NCBI GenBank assembly: GCA_963377175.1
Contig: CAUJNA010003772.1
Span: forward strand, 564,718 to 628,717
Length of the DNA stretch: 64,000 bases
DNA from: Effrenium voratum
Lineage: Eukaryota; Sar; Dinophyceae; Suessiales; Symbiodiniaceae
Reading direction: 5' to 3'
Shown: positions 12,150 to 21,210 of the stretch, one piece after another
Position numbering within the stretch: position 1 is the stretch's first letter
Layout of the letters: the number at the start of each line of letters is the position of its first letter
Translations under genes and position numbers: made by a program
The notes under the pieces: model-generated
Databases searched by the model: none
What the model was told of the DNA's origin: nothing
Seen by the model: only the letters and a program-made list of their open reading frames with translations

Positions 12150-12830
12150 ACCCCTCAGGATTGGCTCCACCAGTTCCTTTGGGTACACCTGTGCCATCTT
12201 CGCACGGTTCTTCCCAATGAGGTGCGTGTGGCGATGCACCTCTCCTCCAGCCAGCAAATTCTCACACTGGCCCTCCAACTCCTTTGCAATGCGCTCCGAG
12301 TTGGTCATCCATCTCGTCTCCTTCCGGACGTGTAGTAGCTCACCGTCCGGATTTTCCATCTTCATGCCAAACCGGCACATCGGGCTTGTGACCAGCCATG
12401 TGCCTGGCCTCTCCAACATGGCCTGGACCTCCGGCATACTCCAGCCCGTCGATCTCCTTGGGTGCTCATGCAAATACACCCCGCCCTGGTCTGCCTGCAG
12501 CAGCTCATCGCCTTTCTCACACGGGCCTTCCCGAGCTCCTCTTCCTCCAGCACCACCCTTGGATCCCGCTTCGGATTGGTGATATTCCGTAGCGGGCTGA
12601 ACGTGGTGCACGGCGGAGAGCTCGTGACCAACCAGCTCGTGACCAACCAAGGCTCCTCATGCCGAATCATTTCGCGCACGAGCTCATAGTCCTCCTCCCG
12701 ATCCAGGTCCCATCTCTCTTCACCTCCTGGCTTCATCTCATCCAGGTCCACCGCAGCTCCGTCCCGGAACCAAACCTGGCCAACTCCTTCGTCAGCCGTT
12801 CCGGGCTGAACACCTCGATGAGGTCCAACG
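12150..12830 (-). pseudogene. C5 cytosine DNA methyltransferase-like domain inside Pol
   Basis: Lies between integrase and RT, where canonical Ty1/copia elements have no enzyme. Motifs appear in the order of C5 cytosine methyltransferases. There is a motif I-like segment LIEVFSPERLTKELARFG (about 12770-12820; the usual FxGxG is changed to FSP). Next come VDL/MDLDE, then a motif IV-like SSPPCTTFS with the Pro-Cys dipeptide (Cys at 12608-12610). A motif VI-like YLHEHP follows (about 12470; EHP in place of ENV/ENP), then PMCRFG and RKETRWMTN, resembling the CQYG and KPT blocks of phage-type enzymes. Frames switch near 12770 and 12510. A 15-bp tandem duplication (12619-12648) inserts five residues before motif IV. 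Dinoflagellate retrotransposons carrying cytosine methyltransferases are known. Whether this divergent domain is active is unknown. Confidence 0.75.
12619..12648. repeat. 15-bp perfect tandem duplication in the methyltransferase-like domain
   Basis: The word agctcgtgaccaacc occurs twice in a row, giving a WLVTSWLVTS repeat just before the SSPPC motif. The in-frame duplication keeps the frame but alters spacing next to the presumed catalytic loop. Confidence 0.9.
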
Positions 12831-13440
12831 CTCCCAGCTCCTTCACAATGCTCGCCGCCTTATCGCTCTTCATTTTCTGCCCTAGCTCCCTTTCCGCCTC
12901 CATCGACCGAGCTCCTGCTGGACCGGCCTCTTCCTCTTCGGCTTCCCGCAAGAGATCCTCTATGTCCCTCGCACCGCCTTCTCCTCCCTTCCTCTTGGGA
13001 GACTCACCACCGCCGGGCCCTCTGCTCGAGCTCGATGGCTCTTGCGTTGCCTCTCCTGCTGCGGCATCTCCTCTGCTCTCATCGATTTCAACCTCGGCCA
13101 CTCGCTTCCCGGCTCTGTGCCGGTCCTCCCGAAGATCCTCCTCTCGGGCCTTCTTCCTTACCTGCTCTTCCTTCTCCTCTTCGTCAGCCTTCTTCTTGAA
13201 GATCCGCGACCTGCACTCCTCATTGTGCCTCACCTGCTGAAATGGCTTGCCCCGCACCAAGGATATGCACCCTTCACACCCCAGGGTCTTGCCATACTTC
13301 TCCACCATGGCCTTCCGCACCGTCCGTGCCTTACCATGTCCTCCGTCTGCCTCTCGGCCTTCAGGTCCTGGCGGGCTAGCCGTGGCCTCCTCCGCCACAG
13401 CCTCCGGCGCCCCTCCTCCGGGTCCGGGGAGCCCGCTCAT
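12831..13440 (-). pseudogene. Pol linker with CxxC-HxxxC zinc-like module
   Basis: A Pro/Gly/Glu-rich, highly charged linker between integrase and the methyltransferase-like domain. Near its start is GCEGC (Cys at about 13278 and 13269), then His at about 13227 and Cys at about 13215 in HNEECRSRI. The C-x2-C-x13-H-x3-C spacing could bind zinc. The rest is Lys/Glu/Arg-rich (KKKADEEEKEEQVRKK) and probably disordered or helical. It is read in one continuous frame. No enzyme was recognised. Confidence 0.6.
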
Positions 13441-14215
13441 GACCCTGCGGTGGCTGCTGCTGTTGCTGCTCCTCCAACGGGTCGACATAGTACTTCACGT
13501 CCCAAGGAACTCCCCGCAAGCCTTCCTCCAGCTTCAGCCACTTGTCTCCTTCCGCCACCGTGTGGTGGCCAGTCCCAACCACAACTCCATTTGCGGTCAT
13601 GACCAGCACCGACCCAAACCTGTTGTGGGTGCCCAAGTACCGGCCTGCCACCATTCGCGAAAGGTCTCCTCTCCGGCCTTTCCCTGCCGGCTTCACCAGA
13701 ATCCTCTCCCCGAACTCCGGCATCGGCTTTGTCCATTTCTTCCCGGTTCTTCTCTCCTCTGGCGTGCGCCCATCCGCACCGACCTTGAACCGGTTCATCT
13801 GCTCGGCAGCAAACCTCGGAGCCCAGAGCGTCAGCGGATGTCCTTCGGGCACTCCTCCTTGCACCTTCTTGCCGACCGTCATCAGCACCGCCCGAGTCCT
13901 CCATTTGATCTCCTTGACCGCCTGCTCTGCGACCCCGTTCGCCTTGGAATCCCCCGCCGGCGACTCCTCCGGAATTGCCTTCCGGACTCCTCTTGCCTTC
14001 TTTGCCGCCTCCATCTTCATCTTGACGATGGCCCTTTCTCCATCGCTCTTCATCACCACCTCCGGGTACCCCAAGGTCTCCAAGAACCGCGTGACCGTCT
14101 TCTGGCCCGTACTGTCCGTCAGGCCCTTCTGCTTCAATGCCACCGCCGCCATCATTCCTGTGCGGCGATCCACCGCCGCAAAGTTCGGCTTTGACCCTTC
14201 CTCCTCTAAGGTAGA
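13440..14215 (-). pseudogene. Integrase catalytic core and C-terminus (DDE type)
   Basis: Inserts the cDNA into the host genome. The catalytic triad is visible: Asp in NFAAVDRRTGMM (about 14170), Asp in VVMKSDGERAI (about 14044) and Glu in KANGVAEQAVKEI (about 13927), with 38 residues between the second and third. This matches the retroviral/copia integrase core. A C-terminal segment (FGERILVKPAGKG…RYLGTHNRFGSVLV) looks like the SH3-like part. It ends in a Gln-rich run, where the frame changes again near 13440. The core is intact but separated from its zinc domain by a frameshift near 14212. Confidence 0.93.
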
Positions 14216-15198
14216 AATAGGCCACACTCGGCAGCTCCTCCTCCTGACGAACCTTCCTCCTGTGCTGTCGCACCATGCCCGTGGCATTCACGCACTCCTC
14301 GCACCAGCTCCTGTAGACAGCGTGTCCGCTGGCCTCATGCTCTCTCCTTTCCCTCGCCGTTGGCATCGGCGGGGTCCACCCTGGATTTACGGCCCTGGCT
14401 TCTACCGATTCCTCGGGAGCGGCGGGCCCACCAGGCGGTTCCTCCTCCAGCGCCCACACAGTGCTTCCTTCTTCTTGCCTCCAAGGCGGCTCCTTCCACG
14501 GCGGTCTCGCCGCACTCCTTGCCGCCCCAGCACGTGATTTGGGCGTTGCACCCAGACCAGCCCCATCACCTCCAGGCTCCGAGCTGGCCGCACCTTCGTC
14601 CGTCTCCGGATCCATCTCCAGGTAAAAGTTGTAGATGCCCCCTTCCTCTAGCAGCGGAATGAGGCCCTTGTCGTCGTGCCTGCTCATCGCTCTCTCGTAG
14701 GTCCGCTCCATCTCCTTGCACACCGGGTGGTCCAAGGGCATGATCATGCCGCCGCCCTTGAACATCCATGTGCAGTGCCCCTTGGCGTGCAGCTTGCCCG
14801 CGCTCACCAGCACCTTGTGCACGTCCGTCGCATTGCCGTTGATGCTCCTCTTCACTCCACCGACGTCATAACCAACCACTCCGACCGGCCCATAGTTTCT
14901 GATCAACTCCCCGCTCGCCGTCTTGAATGAGTTGGACTTCTCCTGCGGGTTCTCATGGTACTTCTTGGGCACGGCCGTGATCGAAGCGCCAGTATCGAAG
15001 TTGCACTGCAACCAAGTCCCACTACCGGCTGGCGCCGCTTGGGATCTCATCCTTCTCGCAAACGACCCAACCTTCTTCTTCCTGTCAGCGGTCAGCGCGC
15101 ACAGCTCGAGGGCATTGGCTTCTCCTTCAGGTTCCCCCTGATCCTCCAATGCCCCAGCGTCCTTGCCTTTGGATCGGCCCTTTGAGCTCTTTGGGCTA
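14216..15198 (-). pseudogene. Aspartic protease and HHCC pre-integrase domain
   Basis: The protease cleaves the polyprotein. Its active-site motif is CNFDTGASITAVP (Asp at about 14996), followed by GPVGVVGYDVGG, consistent with a retropepsin flap region. Downstream, an acidic Pro/Ala-rich spacer leads to the integrase N-terminal zinc domain REHEASGHAVYRSWCEECV (His/His/Cys/Cys at about 14339-14292). The frame is open throughout and changes after VAYFYL near 14212, where the integrase core should continue. Order and motifs follow Ty1/copia Pol. Confidence 0.9.
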
Positions 15199-16396
15199 GC
15201 ATTGGATGACCTCCTCCAGCACCCCAGCAATCCTTCTTTCGGTGCCCAGGCTTCCCGCAATTGTGACAGTTGCCCTCAAACTTCTTCGGGGAGCCTTTGC
15301 CGGCGCCAGGGGACTTTCCTCCTTTTCCACCTCCGGTAGTAGGCTTCGACCAGCAGTCCTCCCGCCGATGCCCCTTCTTTCCGCAGTTGTCGCACGTCCC
15401 CTCGAACCTGTGCCTCCTCCTTTGCCACCCTTGCCCTTGCCCTTCACCAAGGACGCAAGGTTGCCGGACACCGCCTTCACCAGCGAGTCCACATCCATGG
15501 GAACCGCATCACCTCCGCCGGTAGTTGCTGCTCACATCTTGCTCCCAGTCTTTGCCTCCATGAAGGTCACCACCTCGGCCTCCATCTCCTCAAAGTTCTT
15601 GAACCTGGAGAAGTTCAGCAGCAAGTGCATCTCCATCTCCTTCGGGACCAATTTTTCTAAGGCATTCATAGCGAGCGAGTCGGGCAAATCCTCGCGGCGC
15701 CCGAATTGATCCTTCTTTTTGTTGTAGCGGCCTCTCAAGGCCTTCCATCTCTCTAGGGCGGCTCCGAGGTTCTCATAGCTGGCTCTCTCCGGGCTTGTCA
15801 AAGCTTGGAGCATGATCCGCTTTCGCCCGCCCGTCGCCGGGTCGTACTTCTTGTGGGATCCAGTCCAGCACCCATCGGCGCGTTCCCGATGACGTCAAAG
15901 GCCACCCTCCGTCGTCGACCTCAGGACGGTGTAGAGCTGGTGATCAAACTCTGTGACCTCATCCCACTGATCCGTGAGATCCGCCGCCACCCCAAACGTC
16001 GCATCCACCTCGTGCTCCGTGATGGCCAGCTCACTCCCGGCGGCCCATTCCAACACCTCTCGCGCCTTCCCACCAAAGACACCCGCCACATAGTCCTCGA
16101 GCTTCACCGCCCAGACCCGAAATCTCGCCTCCGCATCTTCTCCCAAGATCTGGGGCTTACCAAGCCCTTTCTGGTCGATCAGGCCTCGACCCCCTCTGCT
16201 CATCTTCTCCAACGCCTCCGGCAGCTTCTGCAGCGCCGCGATCACCTCCATGGACCCAGCGGCTCCCGGTGCCCCCTGATGGGCCTTGCTCAGCGGCCTG
16301 GATCCGGTCCCGCAGCTGCTGGTTCTCCGACTGCACCACCTGCAATTGCTGCTGCACCTGTCTGAGGCCATTCACGATCTGCTCCATCTCCGTCAT
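15199..16396 (-). pseudogene. Gag: coiled coil, capsid-like region and two zinc knuckles
   Basis: Structural protein that packages element RNA. ATG at 16394-16396 starts MTEMEQIVNGL followed by a Gln-rich coiled coil. The frame shifts near 16280 into a capsid-like part (RFRVWAVKLEDYVAGVF, EFDHQLYTVLRSTTEG). It shifts again near 15905 and 15862, then reads KKYDPATGGRKR and the helical ERASYENLGAALERWKAL region. An in-frame TGA stop lies at 15532-15534. After MDVDSLVKAV and a frame change near 15430, two CCHC knuckles follow: CDNCGKKGHRREDC (about 15390-15350) and CHNCGKPGHRKKDC (about 15270-15229). Two knuckles in a nucleocapsid are normal for copia-like Gag. Confidence 0.88.
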
Positions 16397-16650
16397 CGAG
16401 GGCCAACCCGATCACCACGTAGTGGCCGTCCACCGCGTAGAAACCCAAAAGCCGCGAGCGGTCAGCCACCTCCAGCAGCGCCAGCTCCTCTTGGCTCTGG
16501 CTCCAAGCACCACCTCCTTCTTGTCCGCCACCTGGCCCCGTTCTCCAGCCGGGCCTCTCTGTGGCTCGCTTTACGGCGCTCTCCTCCTCCTGTTGGGGAT
16601 CACCCTCGGAGTCCTCCTCCTGATGTTGGTGTCCTGAATCGTGCCGTAGA
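16397..16650 (-). other. Element leader, possible upstream Gag extension
   Basis: About 250 bases between primer site and the Gag ATG. A frame open from the LTR to 16290 encodes an acidic, Gln/Glu-rich stretch (HQHQEEDSEGDPQQEEESA) and then AVDGHYVVIG. It could be an N-terminal Gag extension joined by another frameshift, or an untranslated leader. It cannot be decided from one copy. Confidence 0.4.
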
Positions 16651-16662
16651 GCTCCGCTACCA
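16651..16662 (-). other. Primer binding site, initiator Met-tRNA type
   Basis: On the element strand TGGTAGCGGAGC starts directly after the 5' LTR with no spacer. It complements a tRNA 3' end GCTCCGCTACCA. The first eight bases equal the Ty1 primer site for yeast initiator tRNA-Met, and the vertebrate initiator tRNA also ends in GCTACCA. Initiator tRNA-Met priming is therefore likely. Confidence 0.82.
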
Positions 16663-16732
16663 TGCAGACATGGCTTGTAGCAGCGGATTGTTCTTTTGCC
16701 CAGATGGCTGCGCAACGTGTGCAAAGTCTGCA
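16663..16732 (-). repeat. 5' LTR (70 bp)
   Basis: Upstream LTR on the element strand. It differs from 10351-10420 at two positions (10361 c versus g; 10414 t versus g). On the element strand, positions 16713-16693 read GCGCAGCCATCTGGGCAAAAG, which matches the dinoflagellate spliced leader at 15 of 21 positions; this may be chance. Confidence 0.92.
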
Positions 16733-16737
16733 CTGTC
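16733..16737. repeat. Target site duplication, right copy (ctgtc)
   Basis: Exact repeat of 10346-10350 directly outside the right LTR. Confidence 0.92.
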
Positions 16738-17399
16738 AAATGATCCGCTCAATAAATATTACGTTTCCCAGCACCCCAAACCTGCCGATACTAAACTTGA
16801 ACTAGCCAGTACCAAGCCTAAAAGAGCAATCTTCCCGCCGACCCCAATTCCAAACCAATACTAATCCAATGGTAAACCAATATAAAGCCAGAGCAAATCC
16901 AACAAATGGGGTGGATTTTGCAGTTTGAATTGCTTACTAGGAATTGCAATTTTGATAGATTGTTGAGCATGCCTGGGCCAGACATGGACTTTATCAGTTT
17001 ACATGTGTTTGGTATTCCTTGGGGGCCTGATTATTATAGGGGAGACGATCAAGGAGCGGTCCCACATCAAACAGAACAAACAAGGGCTTTGATGTAACAT
17101 ATGCATGAAATTGAATCTTGTTCAACGAGTTCCCACCTCATGTGCATCTGATTCAATGACCTCTGGTTTCCATTGGGCCCAGGGTCTGGTCGCAGCATAC
17201 ATTGCAACTAAAAAACAGCCTAGTGGTCCCAATCGGAAGAAAGGGAGCCCACAGACACGGCCATGTGTAGCAGCTGACCCAAAACTTGGCAGTCAAATAA
17301 GGTTCAAGATTCTTCCCCGATTTGGTTTAGCATCTAAAGCCGACAGTATCACCAGTTAGATTTAGTTAGTATTCACCTTTTAGTTACTCCTTTGGCTGC
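16738..17399. other. No gene recognised
   Basis: AT-richer spacer beyond the retrotransposon, with several aaaccaatac/ccaatccaa words near 16790-16890. No domain-bearing frame. Confidence 0.4.
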
Positions 17400-17430
17400 G
17401 TACTCTCAATTCAGTTGTTTTTTGGCCCAG

Positions 17431-17754
17431 CGCCTTTTGAAGACACAGCTATCCAACGGCTTAACAAGCGCATCTCCAGCGTGCCTCAGCAAAGTCGCAG
17501 CTCAGCTGCGAGCAGTACAAGAACGTCAGTGCCATCTCCAACACCTGCAGGCATCGGAGGATTTAGGCATGCGCAGTGAATTTCCATCAGAACCCAGGGC
17601 ACCTCAAGACTTATCCGAGTTGATTTGCCCAACACCCAGGAAACTGTCGTCTCCGACCAAACGTGTTCCTAGATTCGGGGACACCCACCAAGTCATCGCC
17701 AGTCACAGTTCTCTTAACCGTTTAAATTGGCTGTCTGCAGGAGGTGACGGCTAG
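17431..17754 (+). CDS. Candidate exon, unknown protein, frame uncertain
   Basis: A strong acceptor-like site (ttgttttttggcccag) ends at 17430. Downstream, one frame stays open for about 107 codons to a TAG (contains KVAAQLRAVQERQCHLQHLQ, helix-like). A second frame is also protein-like for about 49 codons (FEDTAIQRLNKRISSV). No family was recognised. The double possibility could mean a frameshift or chance. Support is splice-like site and composition only. Confidence 0.22.
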   Translation, partial: RLLKTQLSNGLTSASPACLSKVAAQLRAVQERQCHLQHLQASEDLGMRSEFPSEPRAPQDLSELICPTPRKLSSPTKRVPRFGDTHQVIASHSSLNRLNWLSAGGDG

Positions 17755-17756
17755 GC

Positions 17757-19049
17757 AGCACAGTTGGCCAAACAGAAGTCGAATCCCAATAAAGCCCATC
17801 CCCCAGGATACATCAAAAAGTGAGCAGACAGCTGCGCATCTGCGCTCTCTCCGTGCGTGGCGTCAAATGTAGATGCTTCCATTTTTGGTATCTGGTTAAG
17901 AGAACCAGCCATAGAGCCGCGGAGCGCTGGGAATGTATCGGTGCCAGCCTTCCTGCCGGGTACCCATTGGGCGTCTGCCTAAATGACTGAAGTATATGTC
18001 TCAATCAAAAGAGCCAGGGTTCAAGTAACAAAGAAGCCAAACAAAAGGAGCCCTGCTGCCAATGGGCAATCGTTGGAAAGGCAAAAACAAGTAAACAACT
18101 AGTCCTGGCAACTGTGCACAAGAAGGCCCATCTCACCCTGATAACATTGCATATGCTTGAAAAAAAGAAAAACACACAATGGACATCTCATGGACCCTAG
18201 ACCCCTCAACTATTCTCGAAAGATCTGCCCTTCCACCCTGGCTCCACGTGGGTCGATCCTAGTGCCTGGCCAGGTGGTCAGAATAACACCTAGAAGGCCC
18301 AAAGCCTAGCGTCTCCACACCCAAATCCTGAGCAACCGACAAACAAAAACAAGTCTGCGAACACCACCCTTCCTTTGGTGACAAGCAAGCCGATACTTCA
18401 AAATGGCCAGCACGGACCCCATCTCTCTGGATGAAACTGTGGAGCCCCATTGCGCCAAAACGGCCAAAGAGTTCCCAGCCTTCCGGCTGCGGCAACACAG
18501 GGGGTCGATCAGCAAGGGCCTCCGATGTCTGCATCTATGCACATGTGCTTTCACACGTGATAAATACATAAGCACACGTTATGTAAATAGAAAGCAGAAC
18601 ACGTCATACTACACAGCAGCATAACGTTGATGTAATTAAGCGATCATGTAAAATGATAAGTGCATGTATGTTCATGAGTGTGTGTATGCCTTTGCGCGTG
18701 CGCGCGTGTACGTGTAAGTGTAAGCATATGTGTTTTTGTATGAGTATGTGCATCGTGGGTGTGTGTGCTTGTCTATCTGTATGCATGTGTGGGTGCATGT
18801 GCACGTATATGTAGATACATGAATGTATGTATGAATGTATGTACGCGTTTGTTTTGATCAGCGGAATGCGTCCCAAGCAGAACACATGTCAGCAGTGCAC
18901 TTGAAAAATCATCTGCGTCTATTCGGAAAAGACAACATTTTCCATTGGGAACGTGACTATAAGCAAGAGGGTGGAGTAAACGCCACATCCGAGTATTATC
19001 AAAACAAGCGGGCATAGAGTGTGCGTTGTAATGTTTGACCATGGACAAG
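17757..19049. other. Mostly gene-free, TG-rich tract
   Basis: Positions about 18660-18860 are a degenerate TG/TATG repeat. Positions 18403-18534 are open and protein-like on both strands (plus begins MASTDPISLDETVEP; minus contains GWELFGRFGAMGLHSF), so a small exon is possible but its strand cannot be chosen. Confidence 0.35.
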
Positions 19050-19267
19050 TCATGGGCAACATCGTAAGGCGAAGGAAAGGAGCCAGCATTGCGAAGGAGA
19101 GCGCGGTGGTAGGCCTCTGTCATCCTTCATCAGGATCTTGCAAAAGGTCATTTTGGAGGACTGCCTTGTACATATAGGCATCTCCTGTGAGTCTTTGAGC
19201 AGAGGTCCTCTCTTGGGTGCTTCCACCGTAGTGATTGTCACCCAGTCGTCCACGAGTTCTTCATACC
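19050..19267 (-). CDS. Candidate terminal exon, unknown protein
   Basis: On the minus strand ccggcttag ends at 19268. A frame then opens for about 71 codons to a TGA at 19050. It starts YEELVDDWVTITTVEAPKRG, an acidic then basic composition typical of real protein. The tail is Arg/Ser/Cys-rich and may be read past a true donor near 19120. The preceding sequence is a CAAG repeat rather than a pyrimidine tract, which weakens the acceptor. No homology was recognised. Confidence 0.32.
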
Positions 19268-19376
19268 TAAGCCGGCTGGCTTGCTTGCCTGCTTGCTTCC
19301 TTGCTTTGCCTATTTGCTTGCTTGCTTGCTAGCAAGCCCTCGGTTACGGCTAACCCCTTGCTTGCTTCCTTGCTGG
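19268..19376. repeat. TTGC/CTTGC simple repeat
   Basis: A run of gcttgctt words with variants, the complement of the CAAG tracts at 4809 and 8734. Confidence 0.8.
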
Positions 19377-19879
19377 TCTAACTAGAAAAAAATACGCCGA
19401 AAAACCGGAAAACAATTCCCCAGAAAATAGGGGAACCTTGGTGCAGGCGTGGCCGGTCTAGCAAATGGCTGCGCGCGCGGCCGGTCATGAGTGAGTTCGG
19501 CAAAACGCGTAAGAATCGCAAGGGGCGGTCTTTTCCGAGGGGAGCCGACATAGGAAACGAAGTGACAATCAACAGCAAGAGATCCAAGAAATTCCAAGAA
19601 AAACCAAGAAAATCCAACAAATTTCTCGTTTTTTCTTGGATTTCCGGTTGGGAGATCCCAGCTCGCAGCCAAACAAAGGGAATGCAACTATAACCAGACG
19701 CACCGGCGCAGTTGCGTTGCACTGGCCGTCAGGTTACACCGTCAGGTTACACCGGCGGTTCCTCGAGATTTAGTCAGGTTGCGCCGGCGGTTGCGCCTCT
19801 ATAGGCAGCTGTCTGGTTACACCGGCGGCCGGGGGTCTGGTATACGCGGCCAATCCCGAAGAACCAAGAAACAAAAATG

Positions 19880-21046
19880 AGAAAATGCGACTATGCTGCT
19901 AGGCACAGCCGGTCTATATCTCCGGCCCATCTACCCGATAATTTTCCAAGAACGACCCAAGAAAAACCAAGAAAATCCGAGAAATGCTGCCGGTCCGGCC
20001 TATCTACGCGAGAAATTTCCAAGAATGACCCGCGAAAAGCCAAGAAAATCCGAGAATGCTGCTGGCACTGCCGGTCCGGCCTATCTACACGAGAACTTTC
20101 CCAGAATGACACGGGAAAAAATCCGAGAATGCTGCTAGGCACCGCCAGTCTAAAACTCCGACCTATCTATACACGAGAATTTTCCGAGAATGACCCGACA
20201 AAAACCGAGCAAGTCAGAGAATCTTGCTGGCACCGCCGGTCCGGCCTATCTACACGAGAATTTTCCGAGAATGACCCGAGAAAAACCGAGAATGCTGCTA
20301 GGCACCGCCGGTCTAAAACTCTGGCCTATCTACACGAGAGTTTTCCGAGAATGACCCGAGAAAAACCGAAAATCCGAGAATGCGGCTAGGCACCGCAAGT
20401 CCAGAACTCCGGCCTATCTACACGAGAGCTTTCCGAGAATGACCCGAGAAAAACCGAGAAAATCCGAGAATGCTGCTAGGCGCCGCCGGTCTAAAACTCC
20501 GGCCTATCTACACGATAATTTTCCGAGAATGACCTCTGCAGAGAAAGAACCAAGAACATCCGAGAATGATGCTAGGCACCGCCGGTCTAAAACTCTCCTA
20601 TCTACGCGATAATTTTCCGAGAATGACCCGGGAAAAACCGAGAAAATCCGAGAATGCTGCTAGGCGCCGCCGGTCTAAAACTCCGGCCTACCTACACGAG
20701 AATTGTCCGAGAATTGCCCGAGAAACACCGTGAAAATCTAGGCACCGCCGGTCTAAAACTCCGGCCTATCTACACGATAATTTTTCGAGAATGACCCGAG
20801 AATCCGAGAAAGCCCGCTAGGCACCGCCGGTCTAAAACTGCGGCCTATCTACACGAGAATTTTCCGAGAATGACCCGTGTGAAACACCGAGAAAATCCAA
20901 GAATGCTGGCACCGCCGGTCCGGCCTATCTACACGAGAATTTTCCGAGAATGACCCGAGAAAAACCGAGAAAATCCAAGAATGTTGCTGGCACCGCCGGT
21001 CCGGCCTATCTACACGAGAATTTTCCGAGAATGACCCGCGGCCATT
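19880..21046. repeat. Satellite array, 14 units of about 79-94 bp
   Basis: Each unit carries in order ccgccggtc, ggcctatctacacgag, ttttccgagaatgaccc, and aaaaaccgagaaaatccgag. The block cctatctac occurs near 19926, 19999, 20080, 20162, 20245, 20325, 20413, 20503, 20597, 20686, 20765, 20844, 20924 and 21005, giving spacings of 73-94, most often about 80. Degenerate relatives of the unit (caagaaaaaccaagaaaatcc, ggccggtc) extend back to about 19440. Open frames across the array are by-products. Just downstream, 21181-21205 forms a hairpin from the same aagataggc/gcctatctt words. Confidence 0.92.
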
Positions 21047-21070
21047 CCGCCTTCTTGCCCTTGGGCTAGA

Positions 21071-21160
21071 GCTCTAGCTCTGGCCCTTGATGCCATCTAA
21101 GAACCGCGTGAACATGCGCCCACCACACATTGGAAACCAGCTTAATGTTCGGCGCCGGTT
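21071..21160. repeat. Dispersed repeat related to 1312-1406
   Basis: Shares the ordered blocks gctctag-tctggccc, gcgtgaacatgc-ccca, ttggaaaccag and ggcgccg with 1312-1406. No inverted ends were found; the class is unknown. Confidence 0.6.
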
Positions 21161-21210
21161 CATGCTTTTTTCGCTTCTTTAAGATAGGCCGGTCCAGCCT
21201 ATCTTTGCAG

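Larger units (their letters stand above)
10351..16732 (-). mobile_element. Ty1/copia LTR retrotransposon, structurally complete, frame-broken
   Basis: The element is 6382 bp and reads right to left. The order is LTR, primer site, leader, Gag, zinc knuckles, protease, HHCC zinc domain, integrase, methyltransferase-like domain, reverse transcriptase, RNase H, G-rich tract, LTR. Integrase before RT is diagnostic of Ty1/copia. A perfect 5-bp target duplication flanks it, and the two 70-bp LTRs differ at only 2 positions, which suggests recent insertion. The coding region nevertheless changes frame about eleven times and has one in-frame stop, so this copy as assembled cannot make a polyprotein. 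The Gag and Pol sequences resemble retroelements common in dinoflagellates, which is the main clue to the host. Confidence 0.95.

Noticed and set aside
12659..14537. Long plus-strand frames opposite Pol
   Set aside because: They are Pro/Ser/Arg-rich shadows of the GC-rich integrase and linker on the minus strand.
19880..21046. CRISPR-like array
   Set aside because: Whole units are repeated with drift and there are no unique spacers between constant repeats; it is a satellite in eukaryotic DNA.
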